Assembly: GCF_032062135.1 (NCBI RefSeq)
Contig: NC_092859.1
Location: forward strand, 156,990,526-157,054,525
Origin: Pyxicephalus adspersus
Lineage: Eukaryota > Chordata > Amphibia > Anura > Pyxicephalidae
Direction: 5' to 3'
DNA: 64,000 bases
The stretch's first letter is position 1; the number at the start of each line of letters is the position of its first letter. Below are positions 1 to 10,665 of this stretch, in pieces. The notes under the pieces are model-generated. The model was not told where the DNA came from, did not search any database, and saw only the letters and a program-made list of their open reading frames with translations. A program made the translations under genes and the position numbers.

Positions 1-95
1 TCGTCTGTCATTTGCATCTCCTATTTAATGTACAGCACTGCGTAATATGTTAGTGCTATATAAATCCTGTTTATTAATATTAATAATAATATTAC
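1..95 (+). mobile_element. 3' end of L2/CR1-type LINE, cut by window edge
   Basis: The stretch matches, base for base with few changes, the reverse complement of the 3' end of the LINE at 40069-41036. Shared words are GTCTGTCATTTGCA, CTATTTAATGTACAGC and GCGTAATATGTT, followed by TATATAAAT and a TAA-rich tail. It is therefore the end of a second copy of the same family, inserted in the opposite orientation. Only the untranslated tail is visible and the coding part, if any, lies outside the window. The first base is set by the window edge. Confidence 0.7.
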
Positions 96-735
96 AATCA
101 CATAAGAATTGTGACATCACTAGAAGGAGGGTGACATCATCAGAGGAATGTAGATGTCACCCTCAGCTAAGCTCTGCGTTGTATGCTGTGGGTTTGAGAG
201 CAGACCTCTGCAGTGAGACTGCTCCTTCCATATCCTGGGACCTTCTGTACAGCATGCAGGCAGGAAGAGGCTTTTCTACCCAAGCTGTGGCTGCTTTGAA
301 AGAAAATCATCGGTAAGTCTTTGTGCACCTTTAGATCATCTGATTCCAATGTTTAGCTTTTCAGAACTCCAGTCCCCCATCACTGATATCACATTTCATG
401 TTGTATTCCAGACATCTCGATATACTTCAGCTATGGAGGGTGGAAGCTGTGCTGTAGATTCGGCTCCTGCCTAGGCTGCCCAGAAATTGTTGGCTCTGAC
501 TTGGCGGTAATACTGGGCATCTGTCCTAATATTGTCACATGTGTGATCCAACACCAACAAATGGCTACTTACATTATGTAGACACCGTGGGTGCAGAAGC
601 TTTTATCAATGTGTAGAATGCAAATCTCATCAGGATTAAACAAAAAAACATAAACACATATGTCACAGTCAGGGCGAAATCTGCACTTCATTGATAAACA
701 CACAGATAAATAATATATATTGGAAATGATTGGGT
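96..735. other. Unique sequence, no recognised gene; possible short exon near 236-316
   Basis: A perfect 12-bp inverted repeat lies at 127-138 and 153-164 (GAGGGTGACATC and its complement). A frame open from 47 to 316 ends in a good splice-donor-like word (CATCG followed by GTAAGT at about 313). A start codon at 254 would give a 20-residue first exon. No family was recognised, so this is only a weak exon candidate. The rest, to 735, shows nothing identifiable. Confidence 0.3.
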
Positions 736-1365
736 CCATCCAATACTAGGATATGCAAAGTCCTGTAAGACAGCAGAGACAGGTAGATGAGTTTTCATTG
801 CAAATAGCTTGGCCATTGCCCTGCCCCTGGACTGTGATTGGACAATAAAGGAGCAGCGGAGAGAGTTCATTCCCCTGCTTGCTCTGCCAACAGCCCTCTG
901 TAACCTGATTGGTTCCTCTGCAAACTTTGATGACTGCTGATGATCAGCCTTTGATGAGGCTGATACAAAGTGAAATTCAGGTGCTTATACTAGCTGAATG
1001 TCAATTATTATATTTTTACATATCTGCACTAAGGGTTTATAATGTTGTCCATCCAGTGCAGAGATCTACAAACTCCTATTAGAAAGCAGACACAGGTTGT
1101 TGGCCCTATCCTGAGTTTTCTTTGCCTTTCTTTGTAGTTATGCAAACTGCTTTGTCAACTCCCCGCCCCAGGCTGTGATTGGCCAATGAAGGAGAAGCAG
1201 ATGGATAAAGTCATTTGTCTGCTTATTTTGCTCTTTGTTACCTGATTGGCTCGTAGGCTGTCCCTGCATCTTACAATGTGAGCTTTCCTGCTCAGGGTAT
1301 TCTGCAAGGCCGATACCAAGTCAGATTCAGATACTTTCACTACATATAAAAATACAATTAAATAT
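736..1365. repeat. Tandem duplication, two degenerate units of about 313 bp
   Basis: Unit 1 starts at 736 and unit 2 at 1049, both with CCATCCA. Matching segments appear in the same order: GCAGA.ACAGGT, then CTGTGATTGG (831 and 1172), then AAGGAG.AGC.GA, then ACCTGATTGG (about 904 and 1240), then GATAC.AAGT..GATTCAG. Each unit carries two ATTGG (inverted CCAAT) boxes. I believe this sequence is dispersed in frog genomes, but its class is unknown. No coding potential is visible. Confidence 0.6.
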
Positions 1366-2785
1366 ATCTTTTAAAATAGACAACTGCATTAATTATTGTT
1401 TTGATATCTGAATGGAGCTCCCCATTAACAATTCAATTAGCAAAAAATACCGCCCAACGCAATTGGTTAATTGCTGCAACTTAGATAGGTCAACCATGCA
1501 ACGGCAGCCTTTCTACCACCCACAATCACAATTACGGAGAACAAAGGAGTCACAGCTCCGCCCCCTGAGTTCCCTTATGGAATTTTTGTTTTGCCCGCAA
1601 TTATTTTTTTATACTTCCAAGACAAAAGCCATTGTGTCCATCTATGAATAATTCCAAATGTGAGGAGCCGCAGCTTCTGCTATTCGTAGAGGTGATGTTA
1701 CATCTCTGGGTTAATAAGATTTCTGCCCAGGAGTTGAATTAATTGTCAATGATTTAGATTACTTTGAGGAAAAAAGTCTTATGGCTGTGAAATATGGAAG
1801 AGGAGATGGGAAAGATGAGAAAGCAGAGAGAACAGAGAGCTGGGTGAGAGAAACGTTAATACTGGAGGGATTCCAGGCTAATTATAGGCTGTACAGCACC
1901 ATTTTAATTCTAGAGAGAACGGGGACAATGGACGACTATTTATAACGTGGAAATGGGAAAAAATAACTTTCCTGTGATCACTGTGATTTGGAAAAAGAAG
2001 AGATTGTTCGTCTCACTGGCAATGATTACGTCTGTTTTATCTTCAAGTATTTGTAACTTTTTATTTGCTGCCTTTGGGTCCGTCGAAGGTCTTCTTCTGG
2101 ACTCCAAACCTCCCATCAAATATTCATCTTCTGCCCAATACAAATCCATCCCATGAACATGTGTGAAATGTAAAAGATGCAACAAATTAGCTATATCAGT
2201 GCCATCTATACCTACTACCTGGTCCCGGTGTTGTGGGGAGTATTTGGAATCTGAAATCCCCCTTTAAAAAGGTACTCACACCATGGGGAATGAGTACAGG
2301 GGTACAAAGTACCAGGTTTTGGGGAAGAGGCCCTCTCCCAAAGGGATGCTCTTGCCACCCTTAAGCATGGACGGGTCTGTTTTTTTTCCAAAAAAGGGGG
2401 GCTACACACTCCTCTTTCTCTTTGGGACCTTTTTGATAGATTAAAAATGGGCACACTTGCTTGATTCCTCAATTGCTATGCAGAAAGGTCCTGGGCCTTT
2501 TAGAAGGGAAGACTCCAATTGTGTTGATATGATTCATCAAAGCTTACGGAATATCTGGTGGTTTCTACATTTCCAGTGGTGTTATTGTTTTGGAGACAGT
2601 TTTCCCTGGTGGTGTGCCCTGTGTTATACAGCAACCTATGTTATCCTTTGAAAATAAGAAAATGTAAAAGTATGTGCAGAAGTTATATTTTATATTTTCC
2701 TCCCTAAATTATATTGGGTTTGATGTTATGTGTATACTTATTATAGTGTTCCATATATGTTTCTTTGTTCAGACCCTATTTCATT
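1366..2785. other. No gene seen; possible dispersed repeat at about 2215-2440
   Basis: 1366-2214 is AT-rich single-copy-looking sequence. About 2215-2440 has a different texture: runs such as CCCCCTTTAAAAAGG, GGTACAAAGTACC (palindromic) and CCAAAAAAGGGGGG. This suggests a transposable element fragment, but no second copy occurs in the window, so it stays unclassified. 2441-2785 may be the upstream part of the repeat that begins to be recognisable at 2786. Confidence 0.3.
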
Positions 2786-2821
2786 CTTGAAGAAGCAGCC
2801 TAAGTTCTGCGAAACGCGTTA
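2786..2821 (+). ncRNA. Hammerhead-ribozyme-like hairpin motif
   Basis: TTGAAGA at 2787-2793 resembles the hammerhead box CUGANGA with C3 changed to U. Stem II would be GCAG (2795-2798) paired with CTGC (2807-2810) around an 8-nt loop. GAAA follows at 2811-2814, then CGCGTT, which could give a minimal stem III and a GUU cleavage triplet. An unpaired A at 2794, between the box and stem II, departs from the canonical fold and is present in the other copies too. Catalysis is therefore doubtful and only the structure is supported. Confidence 0.35.
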
Positions 2822-3030
2822 AATGAATACAAATTCTCATTAGTGAAAACTTTTTCCAAACGGATATTTCTAGTGGGCTTACTAGTCGAAGGAATGTCTT
2901 TTGTATCATGACCATGTTGGATGTTGTATATTATTTGTATTATCACTTACATTTTATTCTTATGTAAAAATAAATATGTACTTTTTAATATCTTATCGGT
3001 TTTGCCTAAAAAAAGTCCCGTTTCTTTATC
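2786..3030 (+). mobile_element. Hairpin-bearing repeat, copy 1 (Penelope-like candidate)
   Basis: This is one of three window copies with the same architecture: a hairpin flanked by TGAAGAAG and GAAACGCGT, then 170-230 bp of AT-rich sequence, then a terminal word (here TTTTGCCTAAAAAAAGTCCC at about 3000-3020). The other copies are at 19439-19695 (+) and 42788-42980 (-). Penelope-like retroelements are known to carry hammerhead ribozymes, which suggests the class, but no reverse transcriptase or GIY-YIG domain is visible. The 5' limit is unknown. Confidence 0.5.
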
Positions 3031-3917
3031 TGTTTGCTTTCATATAATATAGGGACATGGCATTATGAATCGTTTATGTATGTTAGGGGTCTATTTTCCT
3101 ATATTGAGAGTTTAGAGTGAGTTATCCCTGTTGTATGCGGGTCTTCTCCTGCTTTTATTGTGATACTAAAGAAGAAAAACAAAAAAGCTTGCTTCAAATG
3201 TAACCTTCCACATATGGCCCCTGGGCCCTTTTATTTTGGACACCACTATGTGAGAGCATTGCAATAAACAACAGAATAGATATACGCATGTTTATATATT
3301 CCATTCCTTATATATTTTTACCTAAAACCCTCCACTTTGTGATCAACAGTAAATACATCTGTATAAAAACTTCCGTAATGTGGGTTGATTGCCGTGGGTG
3401 CACCTAACAAAAGCCGTCTCTGAGCGGTGTGCCGGCTCTTGTATGGCACAATCACTCTCAGCAATTGAATGGCATCACTAGCTCAGCGCTTGAAGTTGTT
3501 TTGTGCTATTCTCCGGTCCCATACATTATGCATGTCCCACTACTTACCTTTAGACAAACATGCAAATATTACACGTTCCTTGTACATGGAGAACACGACT
3601 TCAGTTGCTTTACAGCTGGATTTTTTTTTTGAACACTTTATTACTTCTTTCTGTTAGTCATTGCTGCCCTAATACATATTCAAACATTTGCTGTGCACTG
3701 TAAGTCGTTCAGATGTTTTTCTGCTGGCTGTATACTAGATAGGATCTAATAATAGTACCTGGAATAATACCAGAATCTTCTGTCCCTTGTAAGTAAACTG
3801 AAAAATCAACATAATATGTATTCTGCATTGTATTATTGCAAAATATGGTGTCTCAGTTGTATTTCCAAGAAAAGATCTGGGTTAGCTTGGCCATTACCCT
3901 GTGTTTTATTAGATCAT
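3031..3917. other. No gene or repeat family recognised
   Basis: This is AT-rich sequence with short homopolymers, for example a T-run at about 3620-3630. The two overlapping frames near 3429-3657 are short and have no recognisable domain. Confidence 0.4.
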
Positions 3918-4160
3918 GCTACCCTTTGGATTTGTGCTACTCTTGAAGTGGGTCATGTGCAGTGACATCATTGGTCACCAGTGTCTGGCCAGTGCTACCC
4001 ATCGTATATGTGCTACCCTTAAAGTTGGCATGCGCTTTGTCGTCATCTCCTCAAGGCTACCCCTAGGATCTGTGCTACCCTTGAAATGTGCCTACTTACT
4101 GCTACCCTCCAAGATTTGTACTACCTTTGAAGTAGGCATGTGCATTGACATTGTTGGTAA
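3918..4160. repeat. Degenerate tandem repeat, four units of about 45-75 bp
   Basis: Units begin with GCTACCC at about 3918, 3993, 4053 and 4099. Each continues with a version of GGATTTGTGCTACCCTTGAA and then a GGCATGTGCATTGACAT-like segment. The second and third units are shortened. The order of the sub-words is conserved, which supports an old minisatellite rather than chance. Confidence 0.55.
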
Positions 4161-4547
4161 CACAAAACTATGCTGCCTAACAACTCCTTGTGTTACATTC
4201 TTTGTATCTCATAAACTGTATGCTTTATGGAGAAGACATTTTTCACGGTACAGAGGACCCTTATGGCTATTTGTGCCCCAAATTCCAAGAAGATTCAAAA
4301 TATAGACTCACAAGTTCAAAAACATAAAAAAATAGATCTTTTCTTACTTAGGAAGGGAGTGGCTATTTCAAGCCATGAGCACCCCAGTGGCTCCAAATTG
4401 AACATCTAAGTCACCCAACCCTGGGGCTCAATTTAGTAGTTCTGGTCTTAATATAACACTCCCTATGTAAGATTTTCTACTCACACCACTATGTGGCACT
4501 GTGTCCACATGTATAGTGCGTGGCAAACTCTTGTTATCTGAGACATT
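4161..4547. other. No gene or repeat family recognised
   Basis: This is unique-looking AT-rich sequence between the tandem repeat and the CpG-rich element. Short frames here carry no recognisable domain. Confidence 0.4.
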
Positions 4548-4548
4548 G

Positions 4549-4705
4549 CCCCTGATTCATCATTGAAATCCGCGATCGCTGGAAGCGCGAAAGTACGCGC
4601 GACCAGCGATCGCGGGTTATCGCGGTCCGGACTCGAGTATGCGCGTACACCCGCCTCACTACCAGCCGGATTCCAGCCTTCACAATAGGGAGCGCGAATC
4701 TGCCA
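4549..4705. mobile_element. CpG-rich foldback element, probable MITE fragment
   Basis: It starts with GCCCCTGATTCATCA, which resembles terminal repeats of PIF/Harbinger-type and other frog MITEs. It contains a perfect 13-bp inverted repeat (CCGCGATCGCTGG at 4570-4582 and its complement at 4603-4615). A second 5-bp stem, GCGCG/CGCGC, sits inside the loop. The CpG density is extreme compared with the surroundings. The matching far end (a TGATGAATCAGGGGC-like word) was not found, so the copy is probably truncated. The superfamily is a guess. Confidence 0.45.
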
Positions 4706-4714
4706 ATTTTATCC

Positions 4715-5070
4715 GAGTTTGTTATACACTTTACACAAGGACACAGTGTCATCTGCTGGCTGGCAACAATACTGCACAAACATTTTTAGTGACCCATCTT
4801 AAGCACCCTAAAAGTATGAATGCTTCTTTGTGCAACCACAGAACAGACTTTTAAAAATTGTTTTATAAATAACTTATCATGGATGTATTCATTCGTTTAT
4901 CATTTTATTGCTATTTTCATTGATTACTGTTTTGAATGTTAATAATGAATGACACACTTTGTGCTCTGGGTTTATACTTGAGTCAGTTTTCCTGTCCCAT
5001 CAGGTAAAAGTAGGTTCTGTGGTTTACATGTTATTCGGTTTATATTCGAGTTTATATGCATATATGGTCA
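4715..5070. repeat. Dispersed repeat, copy related to 57001-57215
   Basis: Words shared in order with 57001-57215 are GTTTGTTA, TTTACA, AGGACA, a CATCTGCTG/CATCTACTA segment and AGTGACCCATC, later followed by GGTTTATATT.GAGT. The 4969-5070 part (TTTATACTTGAGT, then GGTTTATATTCGAG) resembles a vertebrate repeat with alternating TTATACTCGAGT words. Its class is unresolved. Confidence 0.5.
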
Positions 5071-6699
5071 ATACGTGTATTGATTGTTTATGATTTTTTT
5101 TTTTTATAAACTACTATCACATTTTTTATAGTAGCAACTCTTTAAGACAAGGTGAGCACGGACAGAAAATAATTCTAGGTTTAGGAGATCCAATAATTTG
5201 TAACCAGAATACAAATAACTTTTATTTAGAGAAAAAAAGCAGCTCTGCAGATACAAACTATGTGATTTTTTTTTTCTTAATTTTTTAAGTTTTTTTTTTA
5301 TCTTCAATTTCTTACCTTTAGTTATTTCGACAGCCTTTCATTTTGAAACAATATCTTGCTTCCTAATTAAACCGGAATTTTGATTTACTAAAAGATTTGC
5401 TTGTGCATAGCCGGTTTTTGACACAACAAATTCTATGAGCGTTTTGCAGGCATTAGAAATAAACAGCCGAGGCTCCCAGAGGTAACATTGTACGAGCAGA
5501 ATGGGAAATAGCTAGATGCATTATATTTGATGAATTGTAATTTGTAATAACAGACACGCATGACAAGTAAATTATGCTATTCGTGTATTTGTCTTGATGA
5601 ATTGTAAATTATTGTAGTAGCATTTATGGTTATTTAAGCTGTTTTTCTTCCAATGCAGATGCGGTAGCCGCACCGGGTTATTAATGACTAGATTAGTAAA
5701 AATGAAATAGGTAACTAATTAGATACAAGAGACAAGTACGATGATGTGGAAGTTTTTGTGTTGCCCGGTCACTGATTCATCTTCTGTGAAAACATTTCTG
5801 CACTCTCAGTTCTTCTCGTTGGAGCAATCACGGTGGTTCCTGCATGGGAGTATCATAGGAACCAATCAAAAAGTTCACTGTCCCAAGCCCAGCAAATAGC
5901 TTTTTCATAAAGAGTAGAAAAAGTGCATTTGTATTTGGGGTAAATATAAATTTTACATCATTTACATATTTCAATTTACATTTTTGAATTTTAGTATCTT
6001 TTTTTTGCTAATCCCCAATGCCCTGGCCACTGCAATTACTCTTTACCATGTAAAAAATGGTCTCCCATTGACTAAGATGCAATTCATAATTTTAATTTGA
6101 CAAATATATGTTATGAGTGTGGTCACTATAGGTTGAAATGAATTTTTGCCGGTCATCTATTTTTTTCATTCATCAATTCTGGCTTATCTCTGTTGCCCCT
6201 CACCCCAATACCATTCCAGTTGTAATTACATTCTGATATACTGTAGCTATACTGAAATCACAACATTTGCTCAATGTACTGTAATCACAATCTGTGCTGT
6301 GGGACATTTCATCTTTTAGCAGGGATAGCTGATGACAATTGTGTAAGAATAGGCTTCTACCAAATTTTTGGATTTTTTTTATACTTCCGGTTTTGTCTCT
6401 GGGTCAGGAAATGAAGGCAATGCCCCCACTGGCAATTCAATTTTGGCTGTGATATTTTTTTGCAATGTATCAAAATCTTTGTTGTTGTTTTGTAAATCTT
6501 TTGAGTTATAGAACTGCTGAGAGTTTTTTTTTTATTGTGTTTATTGATTCACTTTCCCTATTGGATTGATGTCTACTATAGTTAAAACCCAAAAGAAAAA
6601 TCCAATGCAGAGGTGGCTAGCAGAACTGGAAAAAAAAAGGAAATCTAATGGGGAAAAATTTGGGAAAAATTTTGGACATGTCCCTTGTCCCTAAACACT
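5071..6699. other. No gene; possible conserved non-coding element at about 5440-5740
   Basis: Poly-T tracts occur at 5094-5104 and 5263-5300. 5440-5740 is complex, repeat-free sequence rich in homeodomain-like ATTA/TAAT words, including a near-duplicate GATGAATTGTAA at about 5531 and 5598. This texture is typical of vertebrate non-coding enhancers, but nothing in the window proves it. The remainder holds nothing recognisable. Confidence 0.3.
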
Positions 6700-6791
6700 T
6701 ATCCATTTTTTTCTGCTTTCAACACATGGTTTGCTGGATCGCCCTCGTTCACTGATAAAAGTATAATAAAAAATAATAATGAATCAGGCCC
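6700..6791 (-). mobile_element. Foldback MITE fragment (GGGCCTGATT family)
   Basis: The reverse complement begins GGGCCTGATTCATTA and continues with ATACTTTTATCAGTGAA and GCGATCCAGCAAACC. It is collinear with one arm of the complete copies at 42299-42523, 50883-51105 and 52728-52941. The other arm is missing or too decayed to see. Confidence 0.55.
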
Positions 6792-8640
6792 AATATCTTC
6801 AAAAACTGATTGTTCTTCTGCTGCCTAATAAATCTTGTCAGGGTCCATTGGCTGATTGGTGTACTGTATATATCCCAAGGGACCTCTTTCTCTAGAAAGG
6901 GTGAAGACCCGATCTTTCTTTTCCCTCATTTTGACATTTTATTTCCATTGGATAATAATGCTCACGCTTCATGTGCATGCGTTGTGGCTTGGACATCCAT
7001 GTATACTGTATGCTATAACTATGGCAATACATACGTACTATAAAATCTGCAATATGAATGACAATTCTGTGCAATGCCTTTATTCATTATATTGATTTAC
7101 ATATTATTTTTTTTTTTTTTTGCTTCACAGTAATTTTCTGGTATGCCTGCAGATTGTGACCTTTGACATTTCTGGTAAATTCTATTCCTTTAATTTTATT
7201 ACACTGTCTGACATTATATTTTTTCTCATATTTCACGTCAAAAAGGTACCATCTTTCCCATCAACCTCGGTAATCGTGAATATATTCTGTTCCACGTTCA
7301 AAAAAAATAACATTATGCTCAACTCAATAAGGATGGTTAAGTTGATCTTTATGCATGGGATTGTAAATGTGATATTTGCTTCAAATTCAATGAATTTAAA
7401 CAGCCAAATATTCCCACATGCACGCTATGAAAACGACATTACAACCTGTCAGAAACAAAAGAACATTTATTTTCTAACCAGATACATGTCCAAATTGGTT
7501 CCAGTCTGGATTGTCAGAATCCATTTCTACACAAATAAGGTGCCGTCTCTCGCGGTCTGTTCATTATTCCAGAATGGCTTGTAGGGATTTTGGCCAGATA
7601 ATTTTACAACAAAGTCCACCAAATCTATAAAGGAATAAAGATCCAGCATTGAGCAAATGGCAACAAGAAGTTTGAATTGGCTCAACATTTGGTGTGGCTT
7701 TTAAAAAGTTCTGCCTCTAAAGCTTGCACTACAATGCACTATTGGAGGCACCATGAATGCGCTTTATATGCAGAACTGGGTACGTAACTAAAAAAACAGT
7801 GGGCCCCAAGAAGAATTTGGATGCCCACAGAATTCAAGCCGACTATGCATACCTAAGCAGATTCAAAATAGTCCAAAGGCAGGTCAGATTATACCATAGA
7901 ACAGGATTTGGGATAACAGTACACCCAATGAGGACCTTTAGGAAGTATATGGCTAAATAAAAGTTACCTTTTATGTCCATGTGCTTCATCCAATCATAAT
8001 ATAATTGTTTGTAAAAGACTTTAGGTGAGAGGCAGGCTGTTGGTAATAAAGTTCAAGTTACTTACAAAAGGTTGGCATGCATCAATGCTAATGTTAGATC
8101 CACCAGGGCTGGTATTCTCCACACAGCTTCATATCAGGATGATAGGTCAAAAGCAGAATCAATGCCCTTCTCAGCAACTTACTACATGGTGTTGCCTTCT
8201 GCAAGTTCCTCACTAAGAACCCAAAGCCATTAGGTACCAATTGTGGGTTCTTAAGAAGTGACACAGCAAGCAGAGCAAGGTTAAGTCCAGGTAAAAAATC
8301 CTAGCACATATTGTGTGTTCACTGAAGCTAAAAAATGCTGTGACATATTGTTGGGGCAAAGGCTGGAGCTTCTTCTTGGAGATTTTTTTAAGTTGTATGT
8401 GTCACATACATAGGTCAGAATCCACTAGAAGCACACTAGGCCGGGCAGTGAGTACTCAATGACATAGCTTAAGAAAGGTGGGTCAAGAAACAAAGTCCAA
8501 GGCAACCCAACTGTTCTCCAAAGCAGCCTGTAAAGTTGTCACACTTACCACTTCCTCACTAAAGCACAGGCATCTCTCTCCTATGCCTACCGGCATAGGC
8601 ATGCCTTTGTTTCCAAACTTTATCAATTCCGTCCAATCCG
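6792..8640. other. No gene recognised
   Basis: It contains the 154-codon open frame 7120-7584, which has an AT-rich, hydrophobic composition and no domain, so it is treated as chance. A small palindrome (CCTATGCC, 4-nt loop, GGCATAGG) lies at about 8580-8600. 8020-8640 may belong to the repeat that follows, but its boundary cannot be placed. Confidence 0.35.
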
Positions 8641-9240
8641 CTGGCCAATCAGAAAATAGACTCTTGACCAGCCCTGGCTATTTAGCTATCTCAGACACAA
8701 CAGTCAGTGTTCATGCAACGTGTCTCCATTGTGCAGAGCCCGTAGTTCTGTAATCTAGTTCCTGTACACCGGCTGCCTAATCCAGTGTTTCCTCTGTCAT
8801 GTTCCTGCTTTAACCCATCGTTGTCTAGTCTGTTGGTTCCCAGCCAACTTCCCTGTGCTGTTCCAGTGTTCCTGTCTCTCTGTGGATATCCCTGGGTCAC
8901 CTGTGCCTCCCGTTGCTTCCAGTGTCTCCTNNNNNNNNNNNNNNNNNNNNNNNNNNNNNNNNNNNNNNNNNNNNNNNNNNGATCCCAGGCAAATGACCCC
9001 TGGCGTGTGACATCTCTTGCTTGCTGCCTGCCTCGACCCTGGCTTTCCTAGACTATCCTTCTGGTTTGTGTTTTGGTATTGTGTTGTGCCCATCTTGGAC
9101 CGCAACTTGGCAGTAACCAGCAGTGCAACATCCCCACCATCAGAGGCTCTAGTTACTGGAGAAAACCTGGTTACTGCTTAGACTCTGCGCCATGGCCCTT
9201 CTCAGGGCTCACATTACCTCAATGCAAGCTGTAGCGTCCC
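8641..9240. repeat. Pyrimidine-rich dispersed repeat, interrupted by gap
   Basis: The stretch is C/T-rich, with repeated CCTGTG, GTTCCTG, CTGCCTGCCTCGACCCTGG and related words. It then continues into ACCATCAGAGGCTCTAG, GAAAACCTGGTTACTGCTTA and GACTCTGCGCC. I recall this order of words as a common frog repeat of uncertain class, perhaps part of an LTR element. 53846-54290 has similar texture (CTTGACC, GTGACC, GACCTCTGGCT) and may be a distant relative. Confidence 0.4.
8931..8980. other. Assembly gap, 50 N
   Basis: There are exactly 50 N inside a pyrimidine-rich repeat. The round length suggests a placeholder of unknown true size. Confidence 0.98.
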
Positions 9241-9595
9241 CTAGTGGTCTTGTCTGTCCGTAAATGACAAAAGGATGATGGACTTTGGTGTGGACAGCTT
9301 ATAGTTTGTGGCTCACGGGAACAGGGGAAAGGGAAGTAGAATCATGTCTTCTCATAGTAAATGGAGAAAACAATAGAGTGTTGTTTTGCAAGGAGAAGAC
9401 CTAGAAAAAGGTTGAAGATAGTGCCTGATCATGGAGATGATAAGGAGAGATTGTGGTCCCCAGTAGAACATATTCTATTGAATAGTATTTGCTTGGATTT
9501 AAAGTTGATCTTTTGGTTTCAAAAGGCAACCCTATACCTGAAGCATACAGATTACCATGTGGGACCTGGGCTGCATACTCATTCTGTGCCAATAA
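9241..9595. other. No gene or repeat family recognised
   Basis: Ordinary AT-rich sequence leads into the (AT)n tract. The frames at 9361-9688 on both strands run through the microsatellite and are not genes. Confidence 0.4.
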
Positions 9596-9605
9596 TAATA
9601 TTATT

Positions 9606-9653
<48 letters not shown>

Positions 9654-9660
9654 TAATATA
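9596..9660. repeat. (AT)n microsatellite
   Basis: It is an almost uninterrupted run of AT dinucleotides of about 40 bp, flanked by AATATTATT and ATATTATAATATA imperfect stretches. Confidence 0.95.
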
Positions 9661-10383
9661 AATTAAAGCCTGAGGATGAGAAAAGCAAGTTGTATATTAA
9701 AGAACCAGGTTAGCAATTGCAGGTTACATTGTCTCGCAGTGATAGGTCCTCTTTAAAAACTATGTTTCCTGGAAAGCTAGAATGGTCATTACAATACTGG
9801 TAGCAATTTCTACACTTGCAACCAAAGCTGGTGATTTCAGTTTAGTATAAATCATATTTTATATACAGAAGGGCAGATGTAATGCACATTTCTGTTTGTC
9901 AGTTCTAAAGGCCGTTGAGAGTTGCCGTGCAATTAAGCAGTGAATACCCTTTGAATGGATAGTACTTATCCCTGTCCACAGCATTGCTTATGGTGGAGTG
10001 ATTGCTGAATGGTGTTTCAGGTGGGAGGTTGTTAAATTCAGAAAGGTCCTCATGATGATACTCAAGAGCTACTCGGCAGCATTTTAAGAATTTCCTTTTC
10101 CTCCTTACAATTTTATAAAGTGGACACGATGCCACACTAACATCTTTCATCTAATCAGCTTATACTGTAATATTGGCATGATTTTTGTCAGACAAATGCT
10201 CGACGGTTGCATGTTCTATAATGAGAGAGAAGGATTTTTTTCTCCAAGTTTCAACAGTGTTAAAGTAATTCTAATAAGTATTCAGTTTTAAGGAACACAA
10301 CTATTATACTATAAAATAAATAATATAAAGGCCTATTTCTGGCAAAGCTTTCCATGAAAATTTCTGGAAAATGTGTCTGGTAA
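9661..10383. other. No gene or repeat family recognised
   Basis: Unique-looking sequence. The minus-strand frame 9905-10150 has no recognisable domain. Confidence 0.4.
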
Positions 10384-10665
10384 AGCATACCTCCTCCATG
10401 TAAAGTCCACTTTTTTCACATTATGCTGACCTCTTTCATGTCATTTCCACCCCTCCCATGTAAAGCTGACCTTTGCCATGTAAGGTCCACCACTTCTATT
10501 TAAAGTAGCCTATTTTATGTTTTTTTTCTATGCTTTTTTCATAGCTTTTCTATGTAAAGCCTACGTCTTTCATGACAGTTGACGTCCATGTAAGGTCCAC
10601 CTCCTCCATGGTCTTCCATCTAAAGTCCACCTTTTACATATAAAGCACACCTTTTCCATGTAACT
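10384..10665. repeat. Degenerate 20-bp minisatellite
   Basis: Consecutive 20-base windows read CTCCTCCATGTAAAGTCCAC, then TTTTTTCACATTATGCTGAC, CTCTTTCATGTCATTTCCAC and CCCTCCCATGTAAAGCTGAC. Each keeps CATGTAAAG and a terminal CCAC or TGAC in phase. The 20-bp register holds for the first six units and then slips, but the CCATGTAA words continue to about 10663. Confidence 0.75.

Noticed and set aside
7120..7584. 154-codon plus-strand open frame
   Set aside because: AT-rich hydrophobic translation without motifs, preceded by a poly-T tract; no support as a gene.
9361..9688. Frames through the AT microsatellite on both strands
   Set aside because: Tyr-Ile repeats are translation of (AT)n; not coding.
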